Assembly (NCBI RefSeq): GCF_024166365.1
Contig: NC_064824.1
Span: 41,144,608 to 41,208,607, forward strand
Source: Elephas maximus indicus
Taxonomy: Eukaryota; Chordata; Mammalia; Proboscidea; Elephantidae
Length of the DNA: 64,000 nucleotides
Reading direction: 5' to 3'
In this document: piece by piece, positions 46,915-58,445 of the stretch
Layout: each line of letters opens with the position of its first letter
Position numbering within the stretch: the first letter of the stretch is position 1
The notes under the pieces: generated by a model
Seen by the model: only the letters and a program-made list of their open reading frames with translations
Databases searched by the model: none
What the model was told of the DNA's origin: nothing
Position numbers and translations under genes: made by a program

Positions 46915-48410
46915 GTCATATAAAGTTCACTTTTAAATACATTCATTTGCAGATAAAAAGTTAATAAAGTATTAAGTGAACAAGAAGACAAGTTTTGGAT
47001 AGATACGGCAAAAATTCTACAAATACTGCACGAATGTCTGCGCTTTTGAGGTAAACATGAGAAAGGGAGGTGATAATGACTGAAGTATGTTCATAGGTAC
47101 AATTTACTTTGTCTCAATTAGATAACATCTTTATCTTTGTTTCCTCAGTTGGGATGAGGAACAGATAAATGCTTTCTATTTAGATGAGCAAATATATTTT
47201 CAATGAAAATGTAACAAACAGTGGAAAGCAAGAAGGAAAAGATCATTTTCTTTTTTCAAATAGCAATGGACGAAGGCATAATGAATTAAAATAGGTAATA
47301 CAGGAGGGAAAAAAAAGGATTTGAAACAATATCCTGCATATGATTTTGAACAGTGAATCATATATTGGAGGTATTCAGCAAGTGGTTAATTCTTAAGTAA
47401 TTCGCATCCAGCCAGGTGTCATTAAATAGCCAGAATAACCAAAAATATGGAGCTACATGTCAAGATCTATACATCTACCTAACTTATAGAAAACATAACT
47501 AACTTACAGGTAAAAATATTGAACTACCTTGATCAGCTTTCCAAAGATCCTCAAAATTAAGTTTTAATAAATTTCAATATTATATAGAATCATGCGAATT
47601 TAACATCACCAATTTCTATTTAGATGGGTAGCTGTTGTATAGTTTATTAGATGCCTATCTGTGCATATAAATTTTCAGGTCTCAAGGGCCAAACTCCATT
47701 TAAAACCACAATGGCCTTATAATGTCACTGTTTTATACTGTCATTTCTACACTTTACCCCCTGCTACTTTCGGAGTCAAAGGCTACATACCTAGAGCTGT
47801 ATATTACAATGGTTCCTCTAGCATTTTCACCAAACAGTATTTCTTAAATCCTATTATACTAAACATGGTTGGAGAAGAGGCTTCCGGGTACTGTATATCT
47901 ATTGCTCTTAAGAAGCATAAAATCCAGATAAAACAGATTTTATTTAGGGCTTCAGAGTCAAATGCAAACTGTGCTAGAAGAATCCTGTACTGATTTGGGC
48001 CAAGATGTGTATAGTAGTTTCTTGTTCATTCTACTAGAAGATGATACAGTCAGTTTCCATAACGCTTCTTTTGAACACACAAATTTATTCTGGTGTGATT
48101 GAGGTATCAGGGAACAATTTGAATAAAACAAATTTTGTGCTTGTTTATGCATGATTTTGTTTGTGAGAAAAGCAAGGTGAACACAGAGAAATGCAGGCAG
48201 TAGGAATACACAAATGTAGGAATACACAAATACACACAGGCACACACCTCAGACATCTATCTTGTTCACAGCACATGTTAAGAGCCACACCCATATACAC
48301 CAGGTATTACAACTTTGATTCTAATTCCAGGTAGTCTTCTTCCCACCCCTTCACAAAAACTCATGAACTGCAACCTTTGAGACCCACTTCTAGAAGCAAG
48401 CTACTGGTCT
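46915..48410. other. No gene; unassigned sequence
   Basis: The 110-codon frame at 47,661-47,993 (+) has no recognised domain. Its composition is not coding-like and I do not call it. Confidence 0.5.
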
Positions 48411-48423
48411 TTTTCAAGGTAAA

Positions 48424-48606
48424 ACTGAAAAAAAACAAAAACAAAAAACCAAACCCATTGCCGTCAAGTCCATTCTGACTCATAGCGACTCTTATAAGAC
48501 AGAGGACAACTGCCCCCCAGAGTTTCCAAGGAGCTCCTGGTAGATTCAACCTGCTGAACTCTTGGTTAGCAGCCATAGCACTTAACCACTATACCACCAG
48601 GTTTCC
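48424..48606 (-). mobile_element. AfroSINE, short subtype
   Basis: On the plus strand: A-rich AAAAACAAAAACAAAAAACC, then CCCATTGCCGTCAAGTCC (tail) to CACTATACCACCAGG (head). Flanked by a perfect 13-bp TSD, TTTTCAAGGTAAA, at 48,411-48,423 and 48,607-48,619. Confidence 0.95.
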
Positions 48607-48663
48607 TTTTCAAGGTAAAGTAGTATTTATTGTAGTATGTATGTATTTCTTAACCATTACCGT

Positions 48664-48830
48664 GGAAACCCTGGTGGCATAGTGGCTAAGAGCTACCTCT
48701 GCTAACCAAAAGGTTGGCAGTTCAAATCTGCCAGGCGCTCCTTGGAAACTCTATGGGGCAGTTCTACTCTATCCTGTAGGGTCGCTATGAGTCGGAATTG
48801 ACTCGACGGCACTGGGTTTGGTTTTTGGTT
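48664..48830 (+). mobile_element. AfroSINE, short subtype, well preserved
   Basis: GGAAACCCTGGTGGCATAGT head, body CTTGGAAACTCTATGGGGCA, tail GGGTCGCTATGAGTCGGAAT, then GACTCGACGGCACTGGGTTT. Close to consensus. Perfect 14-bp TSD, TTAACCATTACCGT, at 48,650-48,663 and 48,831-48,844. The duplicated target includes the first bases of the foldback element at 48,841. Confidence 0.96.
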
Positions 48831-48840
48831 TTAACCATTA

Positions 48841-49036
48841 CCGTATTTTTATGCAAATAATGTGTGTGTTCTATGTTTTCTTTGCCAACCACGTCCTCCC
48901 CTTGTGAGGTATTTTCAGAAAGGCTAATATGCTAATCTGATAATTTTTACAAAAATACTTCAAGGGGGAGGGGGGAAGGATGGCGCAGTAAGCAAAGAAA
49001 CAAAAAGTGTGGCCGATTATTTGCATAAAAATACAA
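48841..49036. mobile_element. Foldback MITE with 21-bp inverted ends and TA target
   Basis: CCGTATTTTTATGCAAATAA plus T (48,841-48,861) is repeated inverted at 49,016-49,036, differing only at the two outermost bases. TA dinucleotides lie outside both ends (48,839-48,840 and 49,037-49,038), as for Tc1/mariner-type insertion. The interior also folds back: CCTCCCCTTGTGAGGTATTT pairs approximately with AAAATACTTCAAGGGGGAGG. 196 bp, no coding capacity. Family not known to me. Confidence 0.75.
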
Positions 49037-49569
49037 TAATCATGTGTAAAACTACACTCCTATTTTTACTAGGTTCCTATCTTTTTTTTTATGTGACACT
49101 GACAAAGTTTTTAGTGTTGTACCCCAACACTCTTTTCCTCATAAGCCCTGTTGTTTTATTGTACGATTTTGCATCTATCCCATGATAGCGGGACTGTGCA
49201 TATTTATGCTTATTTTGGTATAATATAAAGGTAGTAATACTGATGATGTTAAATCTCCGACACTGGGAGGTTTGTGAAAGATTAAAACTACATAACTGTC
49301 CTGTATTTCCATCTAGTGCAGAAATATTTAAAATTTTTGGAACAATGCACTCACTTCTTATAGAAATAATTCAGACATGTCTGTAATTATGACAATATCT
49401 TTTGCAAGGTGCCAGTGTTTCCCAAACATACAGGCATCTTCCCCATTTCTTCTGGGAAGGATAAGGTCTTCTTGGATAATCAGTATGTTCTTGGTTAACT
49501 GGGCTGATTATTACCCATTTGCATATTTCCCTTTCTGTTCTTAGGAGAACAGGGAATGATATTCAAATT
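49037..49569. other. No gene; unassigned sequence
   Basis: Nothing recognised. Confidence 0.5.
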
Positions 49570-49740
49570 CGCAATTCATTTATTCATGCATTAACCCAAT
49601 ATTTATTGAGTAATTACTGTGTATCATGCACTGTTCTAGACATGCTGGACATTGGGGCAAGACAGACCAAATCCTTCCCCTTGTTGAGCTTATATTTGGC
49701 ATTAATATTATGTGAGCTCATGGGTATTAAAAGAGAATGG
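49570..49740 (-). mobile_element. L2 LINE 3' end
   Basis: CAATTCATTTATTCATGCAT, AATATTTATTGAGTAATTAC, ATGCACTGTTCTAGACATGC is the antisense of the L2 3' end, ending with TTGTTGAGCTTATATTTGGC. Confidence 0.8.
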
Positions 49741-52250
49741 TAGAATTCTTCTGTCTTTGGTTTTGGAGTTAGTTTTTGGGTGGCAATTCTCCTGAAGGTG
49801 GCAATCCTTCTGAATAAAATCTTAGTTTCAATTGGACCTTGACAAATTAGATTTAGGTAGTCATTTTTTCTAGAAGGGAATGCCAAAATAGATATTTTGA
49901 AGAAAATGTTCTCAAAAAGAATTGCTTGCTAATGGAACGATCAACAATCCTGACCAGGCCAGGTTATAGATGTGTGGCCTGGTGCTCGGTACTGGGGTCT
50001 TGTGGTAGAAAACTGCAGGAAAGACATGTTTGGCTTCCAGTGGTTTCCAAATTGAATTAACCAAGCAAATATTTCAACTATTCACCGCCAGTTGGAAACG
50101 TTAGCTATTAACATTAAACCATTAAAATTTTTGACGATGTTTTGGTTCCCAATATAAATTTAGTAGAACTCATTTGATCCCAGCAAAAGAGGCTTAACTT
50201 CTTTCTTTTCTTCTAAATATAAACTTGCTTTCTTAGTCGTATTATCCAGGATCTTTCCCAGCCCTCCTCGCTCTCCTTTTCTCTTCTGCCTTCCTTTTGT
50301 TCTGCAGACAACTCCGTGCCTTGGGTGAGGTTCTGAACTACAATGGAAGAGGAGGGGCCTCTGTGGTCTGTTTTGAGCTCCACAAAATGTATCAGACAAG
50401 TTTTACTTTCTTAGAGTGCTATATAGTGATTTTTTTTTAATGTGTCTAAGAAATGGAAACATTTTGTCTCATATAAAAAAGAAATATTTTTATACTGTGC
50501 TCCACTCACAGACCACATCAGAGGTATTCTAAGAATAGAATAGATCAAATATATTTTATGGAAATATAATGAGAAAAGGATGTGTTCCCAAAACTCACTC
50601 TGAACAAAGGAATGCAGCATAGTCAGGAATACTTTAACGCTCCTAACAATTTTCTCATGTGAAAGGCTGAGGAACAGCCCTGGTTTGAAGAAATCGCCCA
50701 CTTCTCCCCAGGCTCCCTGAACTTGAAATCAGAACTAGGAAATCTATACATTGCAAAAACCGAAATGTATGGAAAAAGTGACTTAGGGCATTAACCAAAA
50801 AGGCATTTTTGAAAGAAGAAAACATCAATATGAAGCATTTTGTCATATTTCATTTCATTGATCACATTTTTTTTTTTTTTTTTTATGTATTCCAGAGTAC
50901 TGAAGCCTAAAAGTAACTGAATTTCTGTGGATTCATATTAGATTTGTCAGTCTGTGTTTGATGAAACTTACCAGGAAACAAAATATGTTACAATCATTTG
51001 CTTTTATCGTACTGTTCTATCATGTATACGATGAATAGTAATACTAACTATATTGAACATATATCTTTTCTCAGAAATGAAATACATCAAGGACTGAATA
51101 TGTGTTCAAATAATAATATTCTTTTCATAATAATAACCTATAGGTATTCAGGAAACTAAACTTACTGGTTTTATTAAAGTCGCCTGACCAGAGGTATGTT
51201 TTCTTCTAATCCTATGATATAATGCATTTTAACAATGTTAGCTTGCATTTTTAACTTCTCTTTCTGTTACACTTGTGCATAAGTGTGATTTTCTTGCTTT
51301 TCAGTGTTCCAGTTGATGTATTCATATCAATTCTTCTGCTGCATTCAGTGTTGCCATCAAAAGTCTTCATTGTCTTGCTGAGTTTATTTTGCTTGAAAAT
51401 TTTTCACTTCTGGGATATTCTAAATTGGACGATAATATCCAGTCCCATTTCAACCATACTTTGTGTTTTCTCAAAAAATATATGCAATCTCAATGGATTA
51501 CTGTTTGTTTACTGTATATACTATCATAAGTCTGAAGGGACTATGGAGCCCCATGAAAGAAAAGTCATCATAATATTTATGCATTAAACACACATATTCA
51601 TGTACATATATCTATTTTTTGAAAAACCCAAAATGCATATGCTATCATGGCCCCCAAGGTAGCAATAACATATGCAGAGAAAATTTATGCAGTTCCAGGC
51701 TGTGAACAGGATTTCTAAGAGCTACTTCCAGAAAACATTACTCACCTCCTCGTTCTTCAATCTGTCCACTTACCTCACTCCAAAGACCTCCTTCTCTTTC
51801 TAAATTGACTAGTGAGCTGGGTGAGTTAGTCTAATCATTTAGGCTTGCTGTCTGGTGACTTCTGAGGGGTAATGGAAATATTTTTAGGAAGGTGAGTGTG
51901 TGTGTGTGTTTGTGTGTTTTTCACAATAAAGAATTTGCAGGATGGATATGCTGTTTAAATATAGGAAATAGCTCTATTATAAAATCTCAGAATAGAGTAT
52001 ATTATAAACTAATATCATTTTAATGTTGAATACTTCTGTACTCTATACTTTATATGTTGTGCTTATATTTTATATGTATGATACTAGTATATTTGTAACA
52101 TAATATTTAAAATATATTTCATATTACTATGTATTATTAAAACATGCTAACTTTACTTCAATTCTATTTTCTATTTTGGGACATTTTTCTTAAGTTCTGA
52201 TGGACAGTGAGTAAATATCTGCCTTGGAATATGATAAAAAATAAAATAAA
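49741..52250. other. No gene; unassigned, GT run
   Basis: Frames up to 104 codons (51,273-51,587, +) are hydrophobic AT-rich translations without domain. (GT)n lies at about 51,893-51,919 and T17 at about 50,868-50,884. Confidence 0.5.
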
Positions 52251-52480
52251 GTGGGGGGACCTCGTACCACCAAGAAAGCAGCACCAGGAGAAGAGCTCGT
52301 CCTTTGGACATGGAGTCCCTGTGCCTGAGAAGCTCCTGGGCCAGGGGAAGATTGAGGACAAGGAGCAGAAAGAGAGAGAAAGCCTTCCCCTGGAGTCGAC
52401 ACCCTGAATTTGGACTTGTAAACTACTAGATTGAGAGAAAATAAATTTCTCTTTGTTAAAGCCAAATAAATAAATAAATG
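52251..52480 (+). mobile_element. Truncated MaLR-like LTR with A-rich tail (probable retrocopy)
   Basis: Matches the second half of the LTR at 44,853 (ACCACCAAGAAAGCAGCACC, GAGAAGCTCCTGGGCCAGGG, AGAGAGAAAGCCTTCCCC). It stops 18 bases after the poly(A) signal AATAAA (52,440-52,445) and is followed by an AAATAAATAAATAAATG tail. The solo LTR at 44,853 continues for another ~45 bp past this point. This fits reverse transcription of a polyadenylated LTR transcript. Confidence 0.75.
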
Positions 52481-52807
52481 AAATGGTAAAAAGGATTTTT
52501 GAGGTCTTGAATTCTCATTCCACTTGTATTTCTTATCTTCGGCCTCCATTTGTCTGTGTGCAAAATGACCATGACATAAAGAATGTACATTCAAGGTCCA
52601 TTTTACATAATTATGAATTAAAAATAATTTGTTCATGGTGAGATTCTCCATCCTATTGGTTGATAGATGTTAATTCTTAGTAATATTAAAATAGAGAAAA
52701 TATTGCCACATTATAATTTCTACTTTTTGGTTCATTGAAACGTATTTTTATCCAGTATCAATCTGTTTATTCATTATAACAAATGCCAGCACCCTTACAA
52801 TAGCTTA
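52481..52807. other. No gene; unassigned sequence
   Basis: Nothing recognised, although the end may be L2 interrupted by the following LTR. Confidence 0.45.
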
Positions 52808-53232
52808 TGGTACAGGTTGAATAATGTCCCCCCAAAATATATGTTGGAATCCTAACCCATATACCTGTGGATGTAATTCCATTAGGGAATACGATATTCT
52901 TTGTTATGTTAATGAGCTCATATCAGTGTAGGGTGTGTTCTAAACCTAATCACTTCTGAATGACAAAAAGAGACAATTAGACACAGGAAGGAGAGCAGAT
53001 TTGGGGGAGGAGGAGTAGATGTCACATATGGATCACCAAGGAACTGGGGAACATCAGGCTACAAGCTGAAAGAGACATGAATCCTCCCCCAGAGATGACA
53101 GAGAAAGAGCCTTCCCCTATAACTCGTGCCCTGGATTTGGACTTCTAGCCTCCTAAACTGTGAGAAAATTAATTTCAGCTCTTTAAAGAACTTGTGGTTT
53201 TCCTGTCACAGCAGCACTAGCAAACTAAAACA
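52808..53232 (+). mobile_element. Solitary LTR, ERVL-MaLR (MLT1-like)
   Basis: TGGTACAGGTTGAATAATGT start, AAATATATGTTGGAATCCTA, TGGATTTGGACTTCTAGCCT, and end GCAGCACTAGCAAACTAAAA then CA: the MLT1 LTR pattern. Its poly(A) signal is changed to AATTAA. It abuts L2 sequence at 53,233. Confidence 0.85.
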
Positions 53233-54734
53233 CCCTACAAGGCCTTCCATGATCTGGCCTCCTGCTTCTTCTCAGACAGGCTCTCCTGGCCTCTTCCCCT
53301 GGCTCGCTCTGCTCCAGCCACACTAGCATCCTTGTTGGCTCCAGGACACTGAGGAATCTCTATCCTTCAGTAAGGCATTTACCTGAGAGTTTTCTCTCCT
53401 TGAAGTATTTTTCCACAGATGTCCATTTGATTGATCTCTCCAGTCCTTTCATTCATTGATCAACCTCACCTCTCAATAAGGCCATATATCATAACAGGAT
53501 TAACACTGCAACATTTCACCTCATCCCCTTTCCACCCCAACAAGCTGCCTTTAATCATTTCCCTTTTTTTGATTTTTGGATAGTACTTATCATCTTCTAA
53601 TATACTACATGACTTATTTATTATAGTTACTATTTGTCATTCCTTGTAGGGAATGTAAGCTACATGAGGCCATGATAATTGTGTACTTTGTTAGCTGATG
53701 CATACAAGTGTCTATATTTATGCCTGATACAATACATTCAACCACCCACATGTCTGTCAGTTTGTCATACTGTGGGGGCTTGTGTGTTGCTGTGATGCTA
53801 AAATACCAGCAGGGTCACCCATGGTAGACAGGTGTCAGCTGAGCTTCCAGACTAAGACAGACTAGGAAGAAGGACCCAGCAGTCTACTTCTGAACATAAT
53901 TACCCAGTGAAAACATTACAAATACCAGCAGAACATTATCTGATGTAGTGCTGGAAGATGAGCCCCTCAGGTTGGAAGGCATTCAAAATGTGACTGGGGA
54001 AGAGCTGTCTCCTCAAAGTAGAGTTGACCTTAATGATATGGATAGAGTCAAGCTTTCAGGACCTTCATTTGCTAATGTGGCACAACTCACAATGAGAAGA
54101 AACAGCTGAAAACATCCATTAATAATTAGAACTTGGAATGTATGAAGTACGAATCCAGGAAAATTGGAAATCATCAAAAATGAAATAGAATGCATAAACA
54201 TTGATATCCTAGGCATTAGTGAGCTGAAATGGACTGGTATTGATCATTTTGAATTGGACAATCATATGGTCTACTCTATGCCAGGAATGACAACTTGAAA
54301 AAGAATGGCGTTGCATTCATCATCAAAAAGAACATGTCAAAATTCTGTCCTGAAGTACAACGTTGTCAGTGGAAGGATATATTCATATGCCTACAAGGAA
54401 GACCAGTTAATACAATTATTATTCAAATTTACACACCAATCACTAAGGCCAAAGATGAAGAAATTGAAGATCTTTACCAACTTCAGTCTGAAACTGTTGA
54501 ACATGCAATTAGGATGCACTGATAATTACTGCTGATTAGAATGCAAAATTTGGAAACAAAGAAAAAGGATCGGTAGTTGGAAAATACAGCCTTAGTGATA
54601 GAAACAATGCTGGAGATTGCATGATAGAATTTTGCAAGACCAACGACTTCTTTGTTGCAAATACCGTTTTTCACCAACATAAATGGCAAATAAACACATA
54701 GACCTTGCCAGACAGAATACACAGGAATCAAATC

Positions 54735-56021
54735 AGAGTAGACGGAGCCAAGATGGCAGAATAGAAAGACACTTCCGGCAAGCCGTCTTACAACAAAGAC
54801 CCAAAAAACAAGTGAAACGAGTATATTTATGTCAAGCTAGGAGCCCTGGACATCAAAAGCATGCTTAGAAAACAAACTGAGGGGCAGGGGGAGGAAGAGA
54901 TGGTTCAGAAGCAGAGAGGAGTTACTGGACCTGAATGGTGGGGAGCCCTCAGGCACCATTCCCGGAATGACAGCAGTGGGCTGGTACTAGCATTCGGCCA
55001 CAGTTTCCTCAGGGAGAAGCAGCCAGCCACACAGCCTATTCACACCTCCGGAACCAGAGAAGAATGGCACTCCCGGCAAAACCTAAGTACTTGCATATAT
55101 TTTGCTGTGCCCCCCCCTCCCCCCGCTCCCAAGCTGGTTACAGTGGATGACTTCCCTGGGCCTGAGATAGGCTCTGTTAAGCACCTAGAGCCATCCTCTT
55201 GGCCTTGGAGAAGGAATAAATTTGCAATTGGGGGGGAAACGATAATTTGCCAGCTCCACTAAGCAGGGGAGCTCAGGACAGAAGCAGCTCCTATCCAAGT
55301 AAAAACAGTCTGTGGATGTTGAGTGCCTTTCCCCTCTGTGTGAACTTGTGTGGGCTTGTTTTAGGAGAATATAGGCCCTCGTTGGCAGACTCCAACCATT
55401 TCAGCTGTACGGCAGAAAGGTGGGTGTTTGATGTTTGACATTGCTTTGCCTATTAAACAGGGTCCTCACCTACCCACATCAGGGGCCTAAGGACTGGTAG
55501 CTCCACTCAAGTCACCCAGCCACACATGACAGGGTTCCAAGGATAACCAGTACCTCCCAGTTCTTACAGCCAAAAATATTGTGTGCCCATGGACCGTCTG
55601 CAGAACCCACCCACCTGTATACTCTAGGGAATGAGGACACGCTTTCCTCAGAGACATGTGGGGGACGATTCTCAGCCCCCTGCCTTGTTCAGAGTGTGAT
55701 ACCATGGTGCAACCAGATACCGGTACCTACACCAATCACCCCTGCCCCTCTGAGACTGTAGGACAGAGCCTGTACCACACACTTGATGATCAGCTACCTG
55801 GACACCTGAGCTGAATTCATACAAGAAAAGTGAATGGAATCCTAGACTGATATAGCTGGTAACAGCTCTAGCCATCCGGGGACAGGATGTCAGAGCTCCA
55901 AAGGTAAATATAATCAAGCTAGCTCACTCAAGCAACCCATCTGGGAATATCAAAACAAAACAAAGCAAAAAGCTATGACACAGTAAGCAAACACAAAATA
56001 AACTAATACAATACCTTATAG
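54735..56021 (+). promoter_or_regulatory. L1 5' UTR / internal promoter region
   Basis: Matches the 5' UTR of the L1 at 38,810-40,091 in order and content, including the C-rich tract at about 55,111-55,125. Promoter role is inferred from L1 biology. Confidence 0.75.
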
Positions 56022-57150
56022 ATGGCTTGGAGACAACAGTCAATATCAAGTCACATAAAGAAACAGACCAAGATTGCCTCAACAAGCTCTTAAAACAAAG
56101 AATCAAGGGATCTTCTAGCTGAAAGTGGTTTTCTGGAATTACCAAAGGCAGAATACAAAAGATTAATATACAGAACCCTTCAAGACATCAGGAAGGAAAG
56201 TAGGCAATATGCAGAACAATACAAGGAACACACAGATAAAGCAATTGAAGAAATTAAAAAGATTATTAAGGAACATAATGAAAAATTTAATAAGCTGGAA
56301 AAATCCATAGACAGCAATCAGAAATTCAGAAGACTAACAATAAAATTACAGAAGTAGACAACCCAGTAGAAAGTCAGAGGAGCAGAATTGAGCCAGTGGA
56401 AGGCAGAATTGGTGAACTTGAAGATAAATCAATTGGCACTAATATATTTGAAGAAAAATCAGTTAAAAGAATTAAAAAAAATGAAGACTTAAGAATCACG
56501 TGGGACACTAGCAAGAGAAATAACCTATGAGTGATTGGAGTACCAGAACAGGGAGAGATAACAGAAAATACAGAGAGAATTTTTGAAGATTTGTTGGCAG
56601 AAAACTTCCCTGATATCATGAAAGATGAGAAGATATCTATCCAAGATGCTCATCGAACTCCACATAAGGTAGTTGTTAAAAGAAAGTCACCAAAACATAT
56701 TATAATCAGACTTGCCAAAACCAAAGAAAAAGAGAGAATTTTAAGAGCAGTTGGAATAAACAAAAAGTCACCTACAAAGGATAGCCAATAAGAATAAGCA
56801 TGGACTACTCGGCAGAAACTATGCAGGCAAGAAGGCAATGGTATGACTTACAAAAAAAATAATTGCCAGCCAAGAATCATATATCCAGCAAAACTGTCTC
56901 TCAAATATTTCCAGATAAACAGAAGTGTAGGGAATTCATCAAAACCAAACCAAAGCTATGAGAAATATTAAAGGGAGTTCTTTGGTTAGAAAATCATTAA
57001 TATCAGGTATCAAGTGAAGACTAGAAAACTGGGCAGAGCAGTCAGAAGTCAACACAGACAGGGAAATCACAAAAATAAATCGAGATAAAAAAATGCCCAA
57101 AACAGGGTAACAGCAATGTTATTATATAAAGGAAGACAACATTAAAACAA
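56022..57150 (+). pseudogene. L1 ORF1 remnant
   Basis: Starts ATG at 56,022 (MAWRQQSISSHIKK-like). A stop at about 56,091-56,093 (AGCTCTTAAAACAAAG) breaks the first frame. Further on come the Lys/Glu-rich coiled-coil part (EEIKKIIKEHNEK), VPEQGEITENTERIFEDLLA (56,531-56,791), and SLKYFPDKQKCREFIKTKP-like C-terminal sequence at about 56,900-56,957. Frameshifted relative to each other. Confidence 0.88.
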
Positions 57151-57448
57151 TAAAGAGGGACTAAGAAATATAGTCATAGATCTTCCATATGGACAGGAAG
57201 ATAAGGCTATACAAAGAAATAAAAGTTAGGTTTAAATTTAGAAAAATAGGAGTAAGTAATAAGGTAACCACAAAGGAGACAAACTATCCTACACATCAAA
57301 GTAAAATACAAGAAAAAAATAAAGACTCAGCAGAAACAAAGTCAACAGCAATGAATATGAGGAAAGGACAATATATAAAGATAATCTATTCAGCACATAA
57401 AATTAAGTGGGAAAAAGAAACTGTCAACACACAAAAAAAGACATCAAA

Positions 57449-58445
57449 ATGGTAGCACTAAATTTATACCTATTCATAATTACACTGAATGTAATTGGAC
57501 TAAATGCACCAATAAAGAGACAGAGAGTGGCAGAATGGATTAAAAACCACAATCCATCTATATGCTGCCTACAACAGACACAACTTCGACTTAGAGACCC
57601 AACTAAAACTCAAAGGATGGAAAAAAATATAGCAAGCAAACAACAGTCAAAAAAGAACAGGAGTGGCAATATTAATTTCTGACAAAATAGACTTTAAAGT
57701 TAGATCCATCAGAAAGGATAAGGAAGGACACTATATAATGATTAAAGAGATAACAGACCAAGAAGATATAACCATATTAAATATTTATGCACCCAATGAC
57801 TGGGCTGCAAGATACATAAGACAAACTCCATAAGCATTGAAAAGTGAGATAGACAGCTCCACAATAATAGTAGGGGACTTCAACACACCACTTTCAGTGA
57901 AGGACAGGACATCCAGAAAGAAGCTCTATAAAGACATGGAAGATCTAAATGTCACAATCAACCAACTTGACCTCATAGACATACACAGAACACTCCACCC
58001 AACAGTAACCAAGTATACTGTCTTTTCTAGTGCACATGGAGCGTTCTCTAGAATAGACCACATATTAGGGCATAAAGCAAGCCTTAGCAGAATCCAAAAC
58101 ATTGAAATATTACAAAGCATCTTCTCTGACCATAAGGCCAGAAAAGTGGAAATCAATAACAGAAAAAGCAGGGAAAAGAAATCAAATCCTTGGAAACTGA
58201 ATAATACCCTGTTCAAAAAAGGCTGGATTATAGAAGACATTAAGGATGGAATAAAGAAATTCATAGAATCCAATGAGAATGAAAATACTTCCTATCAGAA
58301 CCTTTGGAACACAGTGAAAGCAGTGCTCAGAGGTCAATTTATATCAATAAATGCACACATACAGAAAGGGCCAAAATTAAAGAATTATCCCTACAACTTG
58401 ATGAAACAGAAAAAGAACAACAAAAGAAACCCTCAGGCACCAGAA
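57449..58445 (+). pseudogene. L1 ORF2 remnant, endonuclease part only
   Basis: ATG at 57,449 (MVALNLYLFIITLNVIGLN). The catalytic Glu position reads CCLQQTQL (Gln) where the minus-strand L1 has CCLQETHL. After a frameshift, GDFNTPLS, FSSAHGAFSRIDHILGHK and IFSDHKARKVE are present (57,837-58,273). The element ends about 330 codons in, before reverse transcriptase. Confidence 0.92.

Larger units (their letters stand above)
54735..58445 (+). mobile_element. L1 with intact 5' end but no 3' end, inserted in RTE
   Basis: Starts AGAGTAGACGGAGCCAAGAT, the L1 5' end, and ends within ORF2 at CCCTCAGGCACCAGAAG with no 3' UTR and no poly(A). RTE resumes at once with GGAATCAAATTGACTACACC. GGAATCAAAT occurs at both edges (54,724-54,733 and 58,446-58,455), a 10-bp TSD. 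The missing part corresponds to 31,164-36,350 of the L1 on the minus strand. Confidence 0.93.

Noticed and set aside
47661-47993. 110-codon frame with a start
   Set aside because: No recognisable domain, no homology I know, and AT-rich context without splice or promoter evidence.
48664-48740. tRNA gene because of A and B box-like words
   Set aside because: The head is tRNA-like but continues into SINE body and tail with a TSD; it is a SINE, and no cloverleaf acceptor stem closes.
52190-52651. 153-codon minus-strand frame
   Set aside because: Crosses the LTR fragment and its A-rich tail in antisense; no domain.
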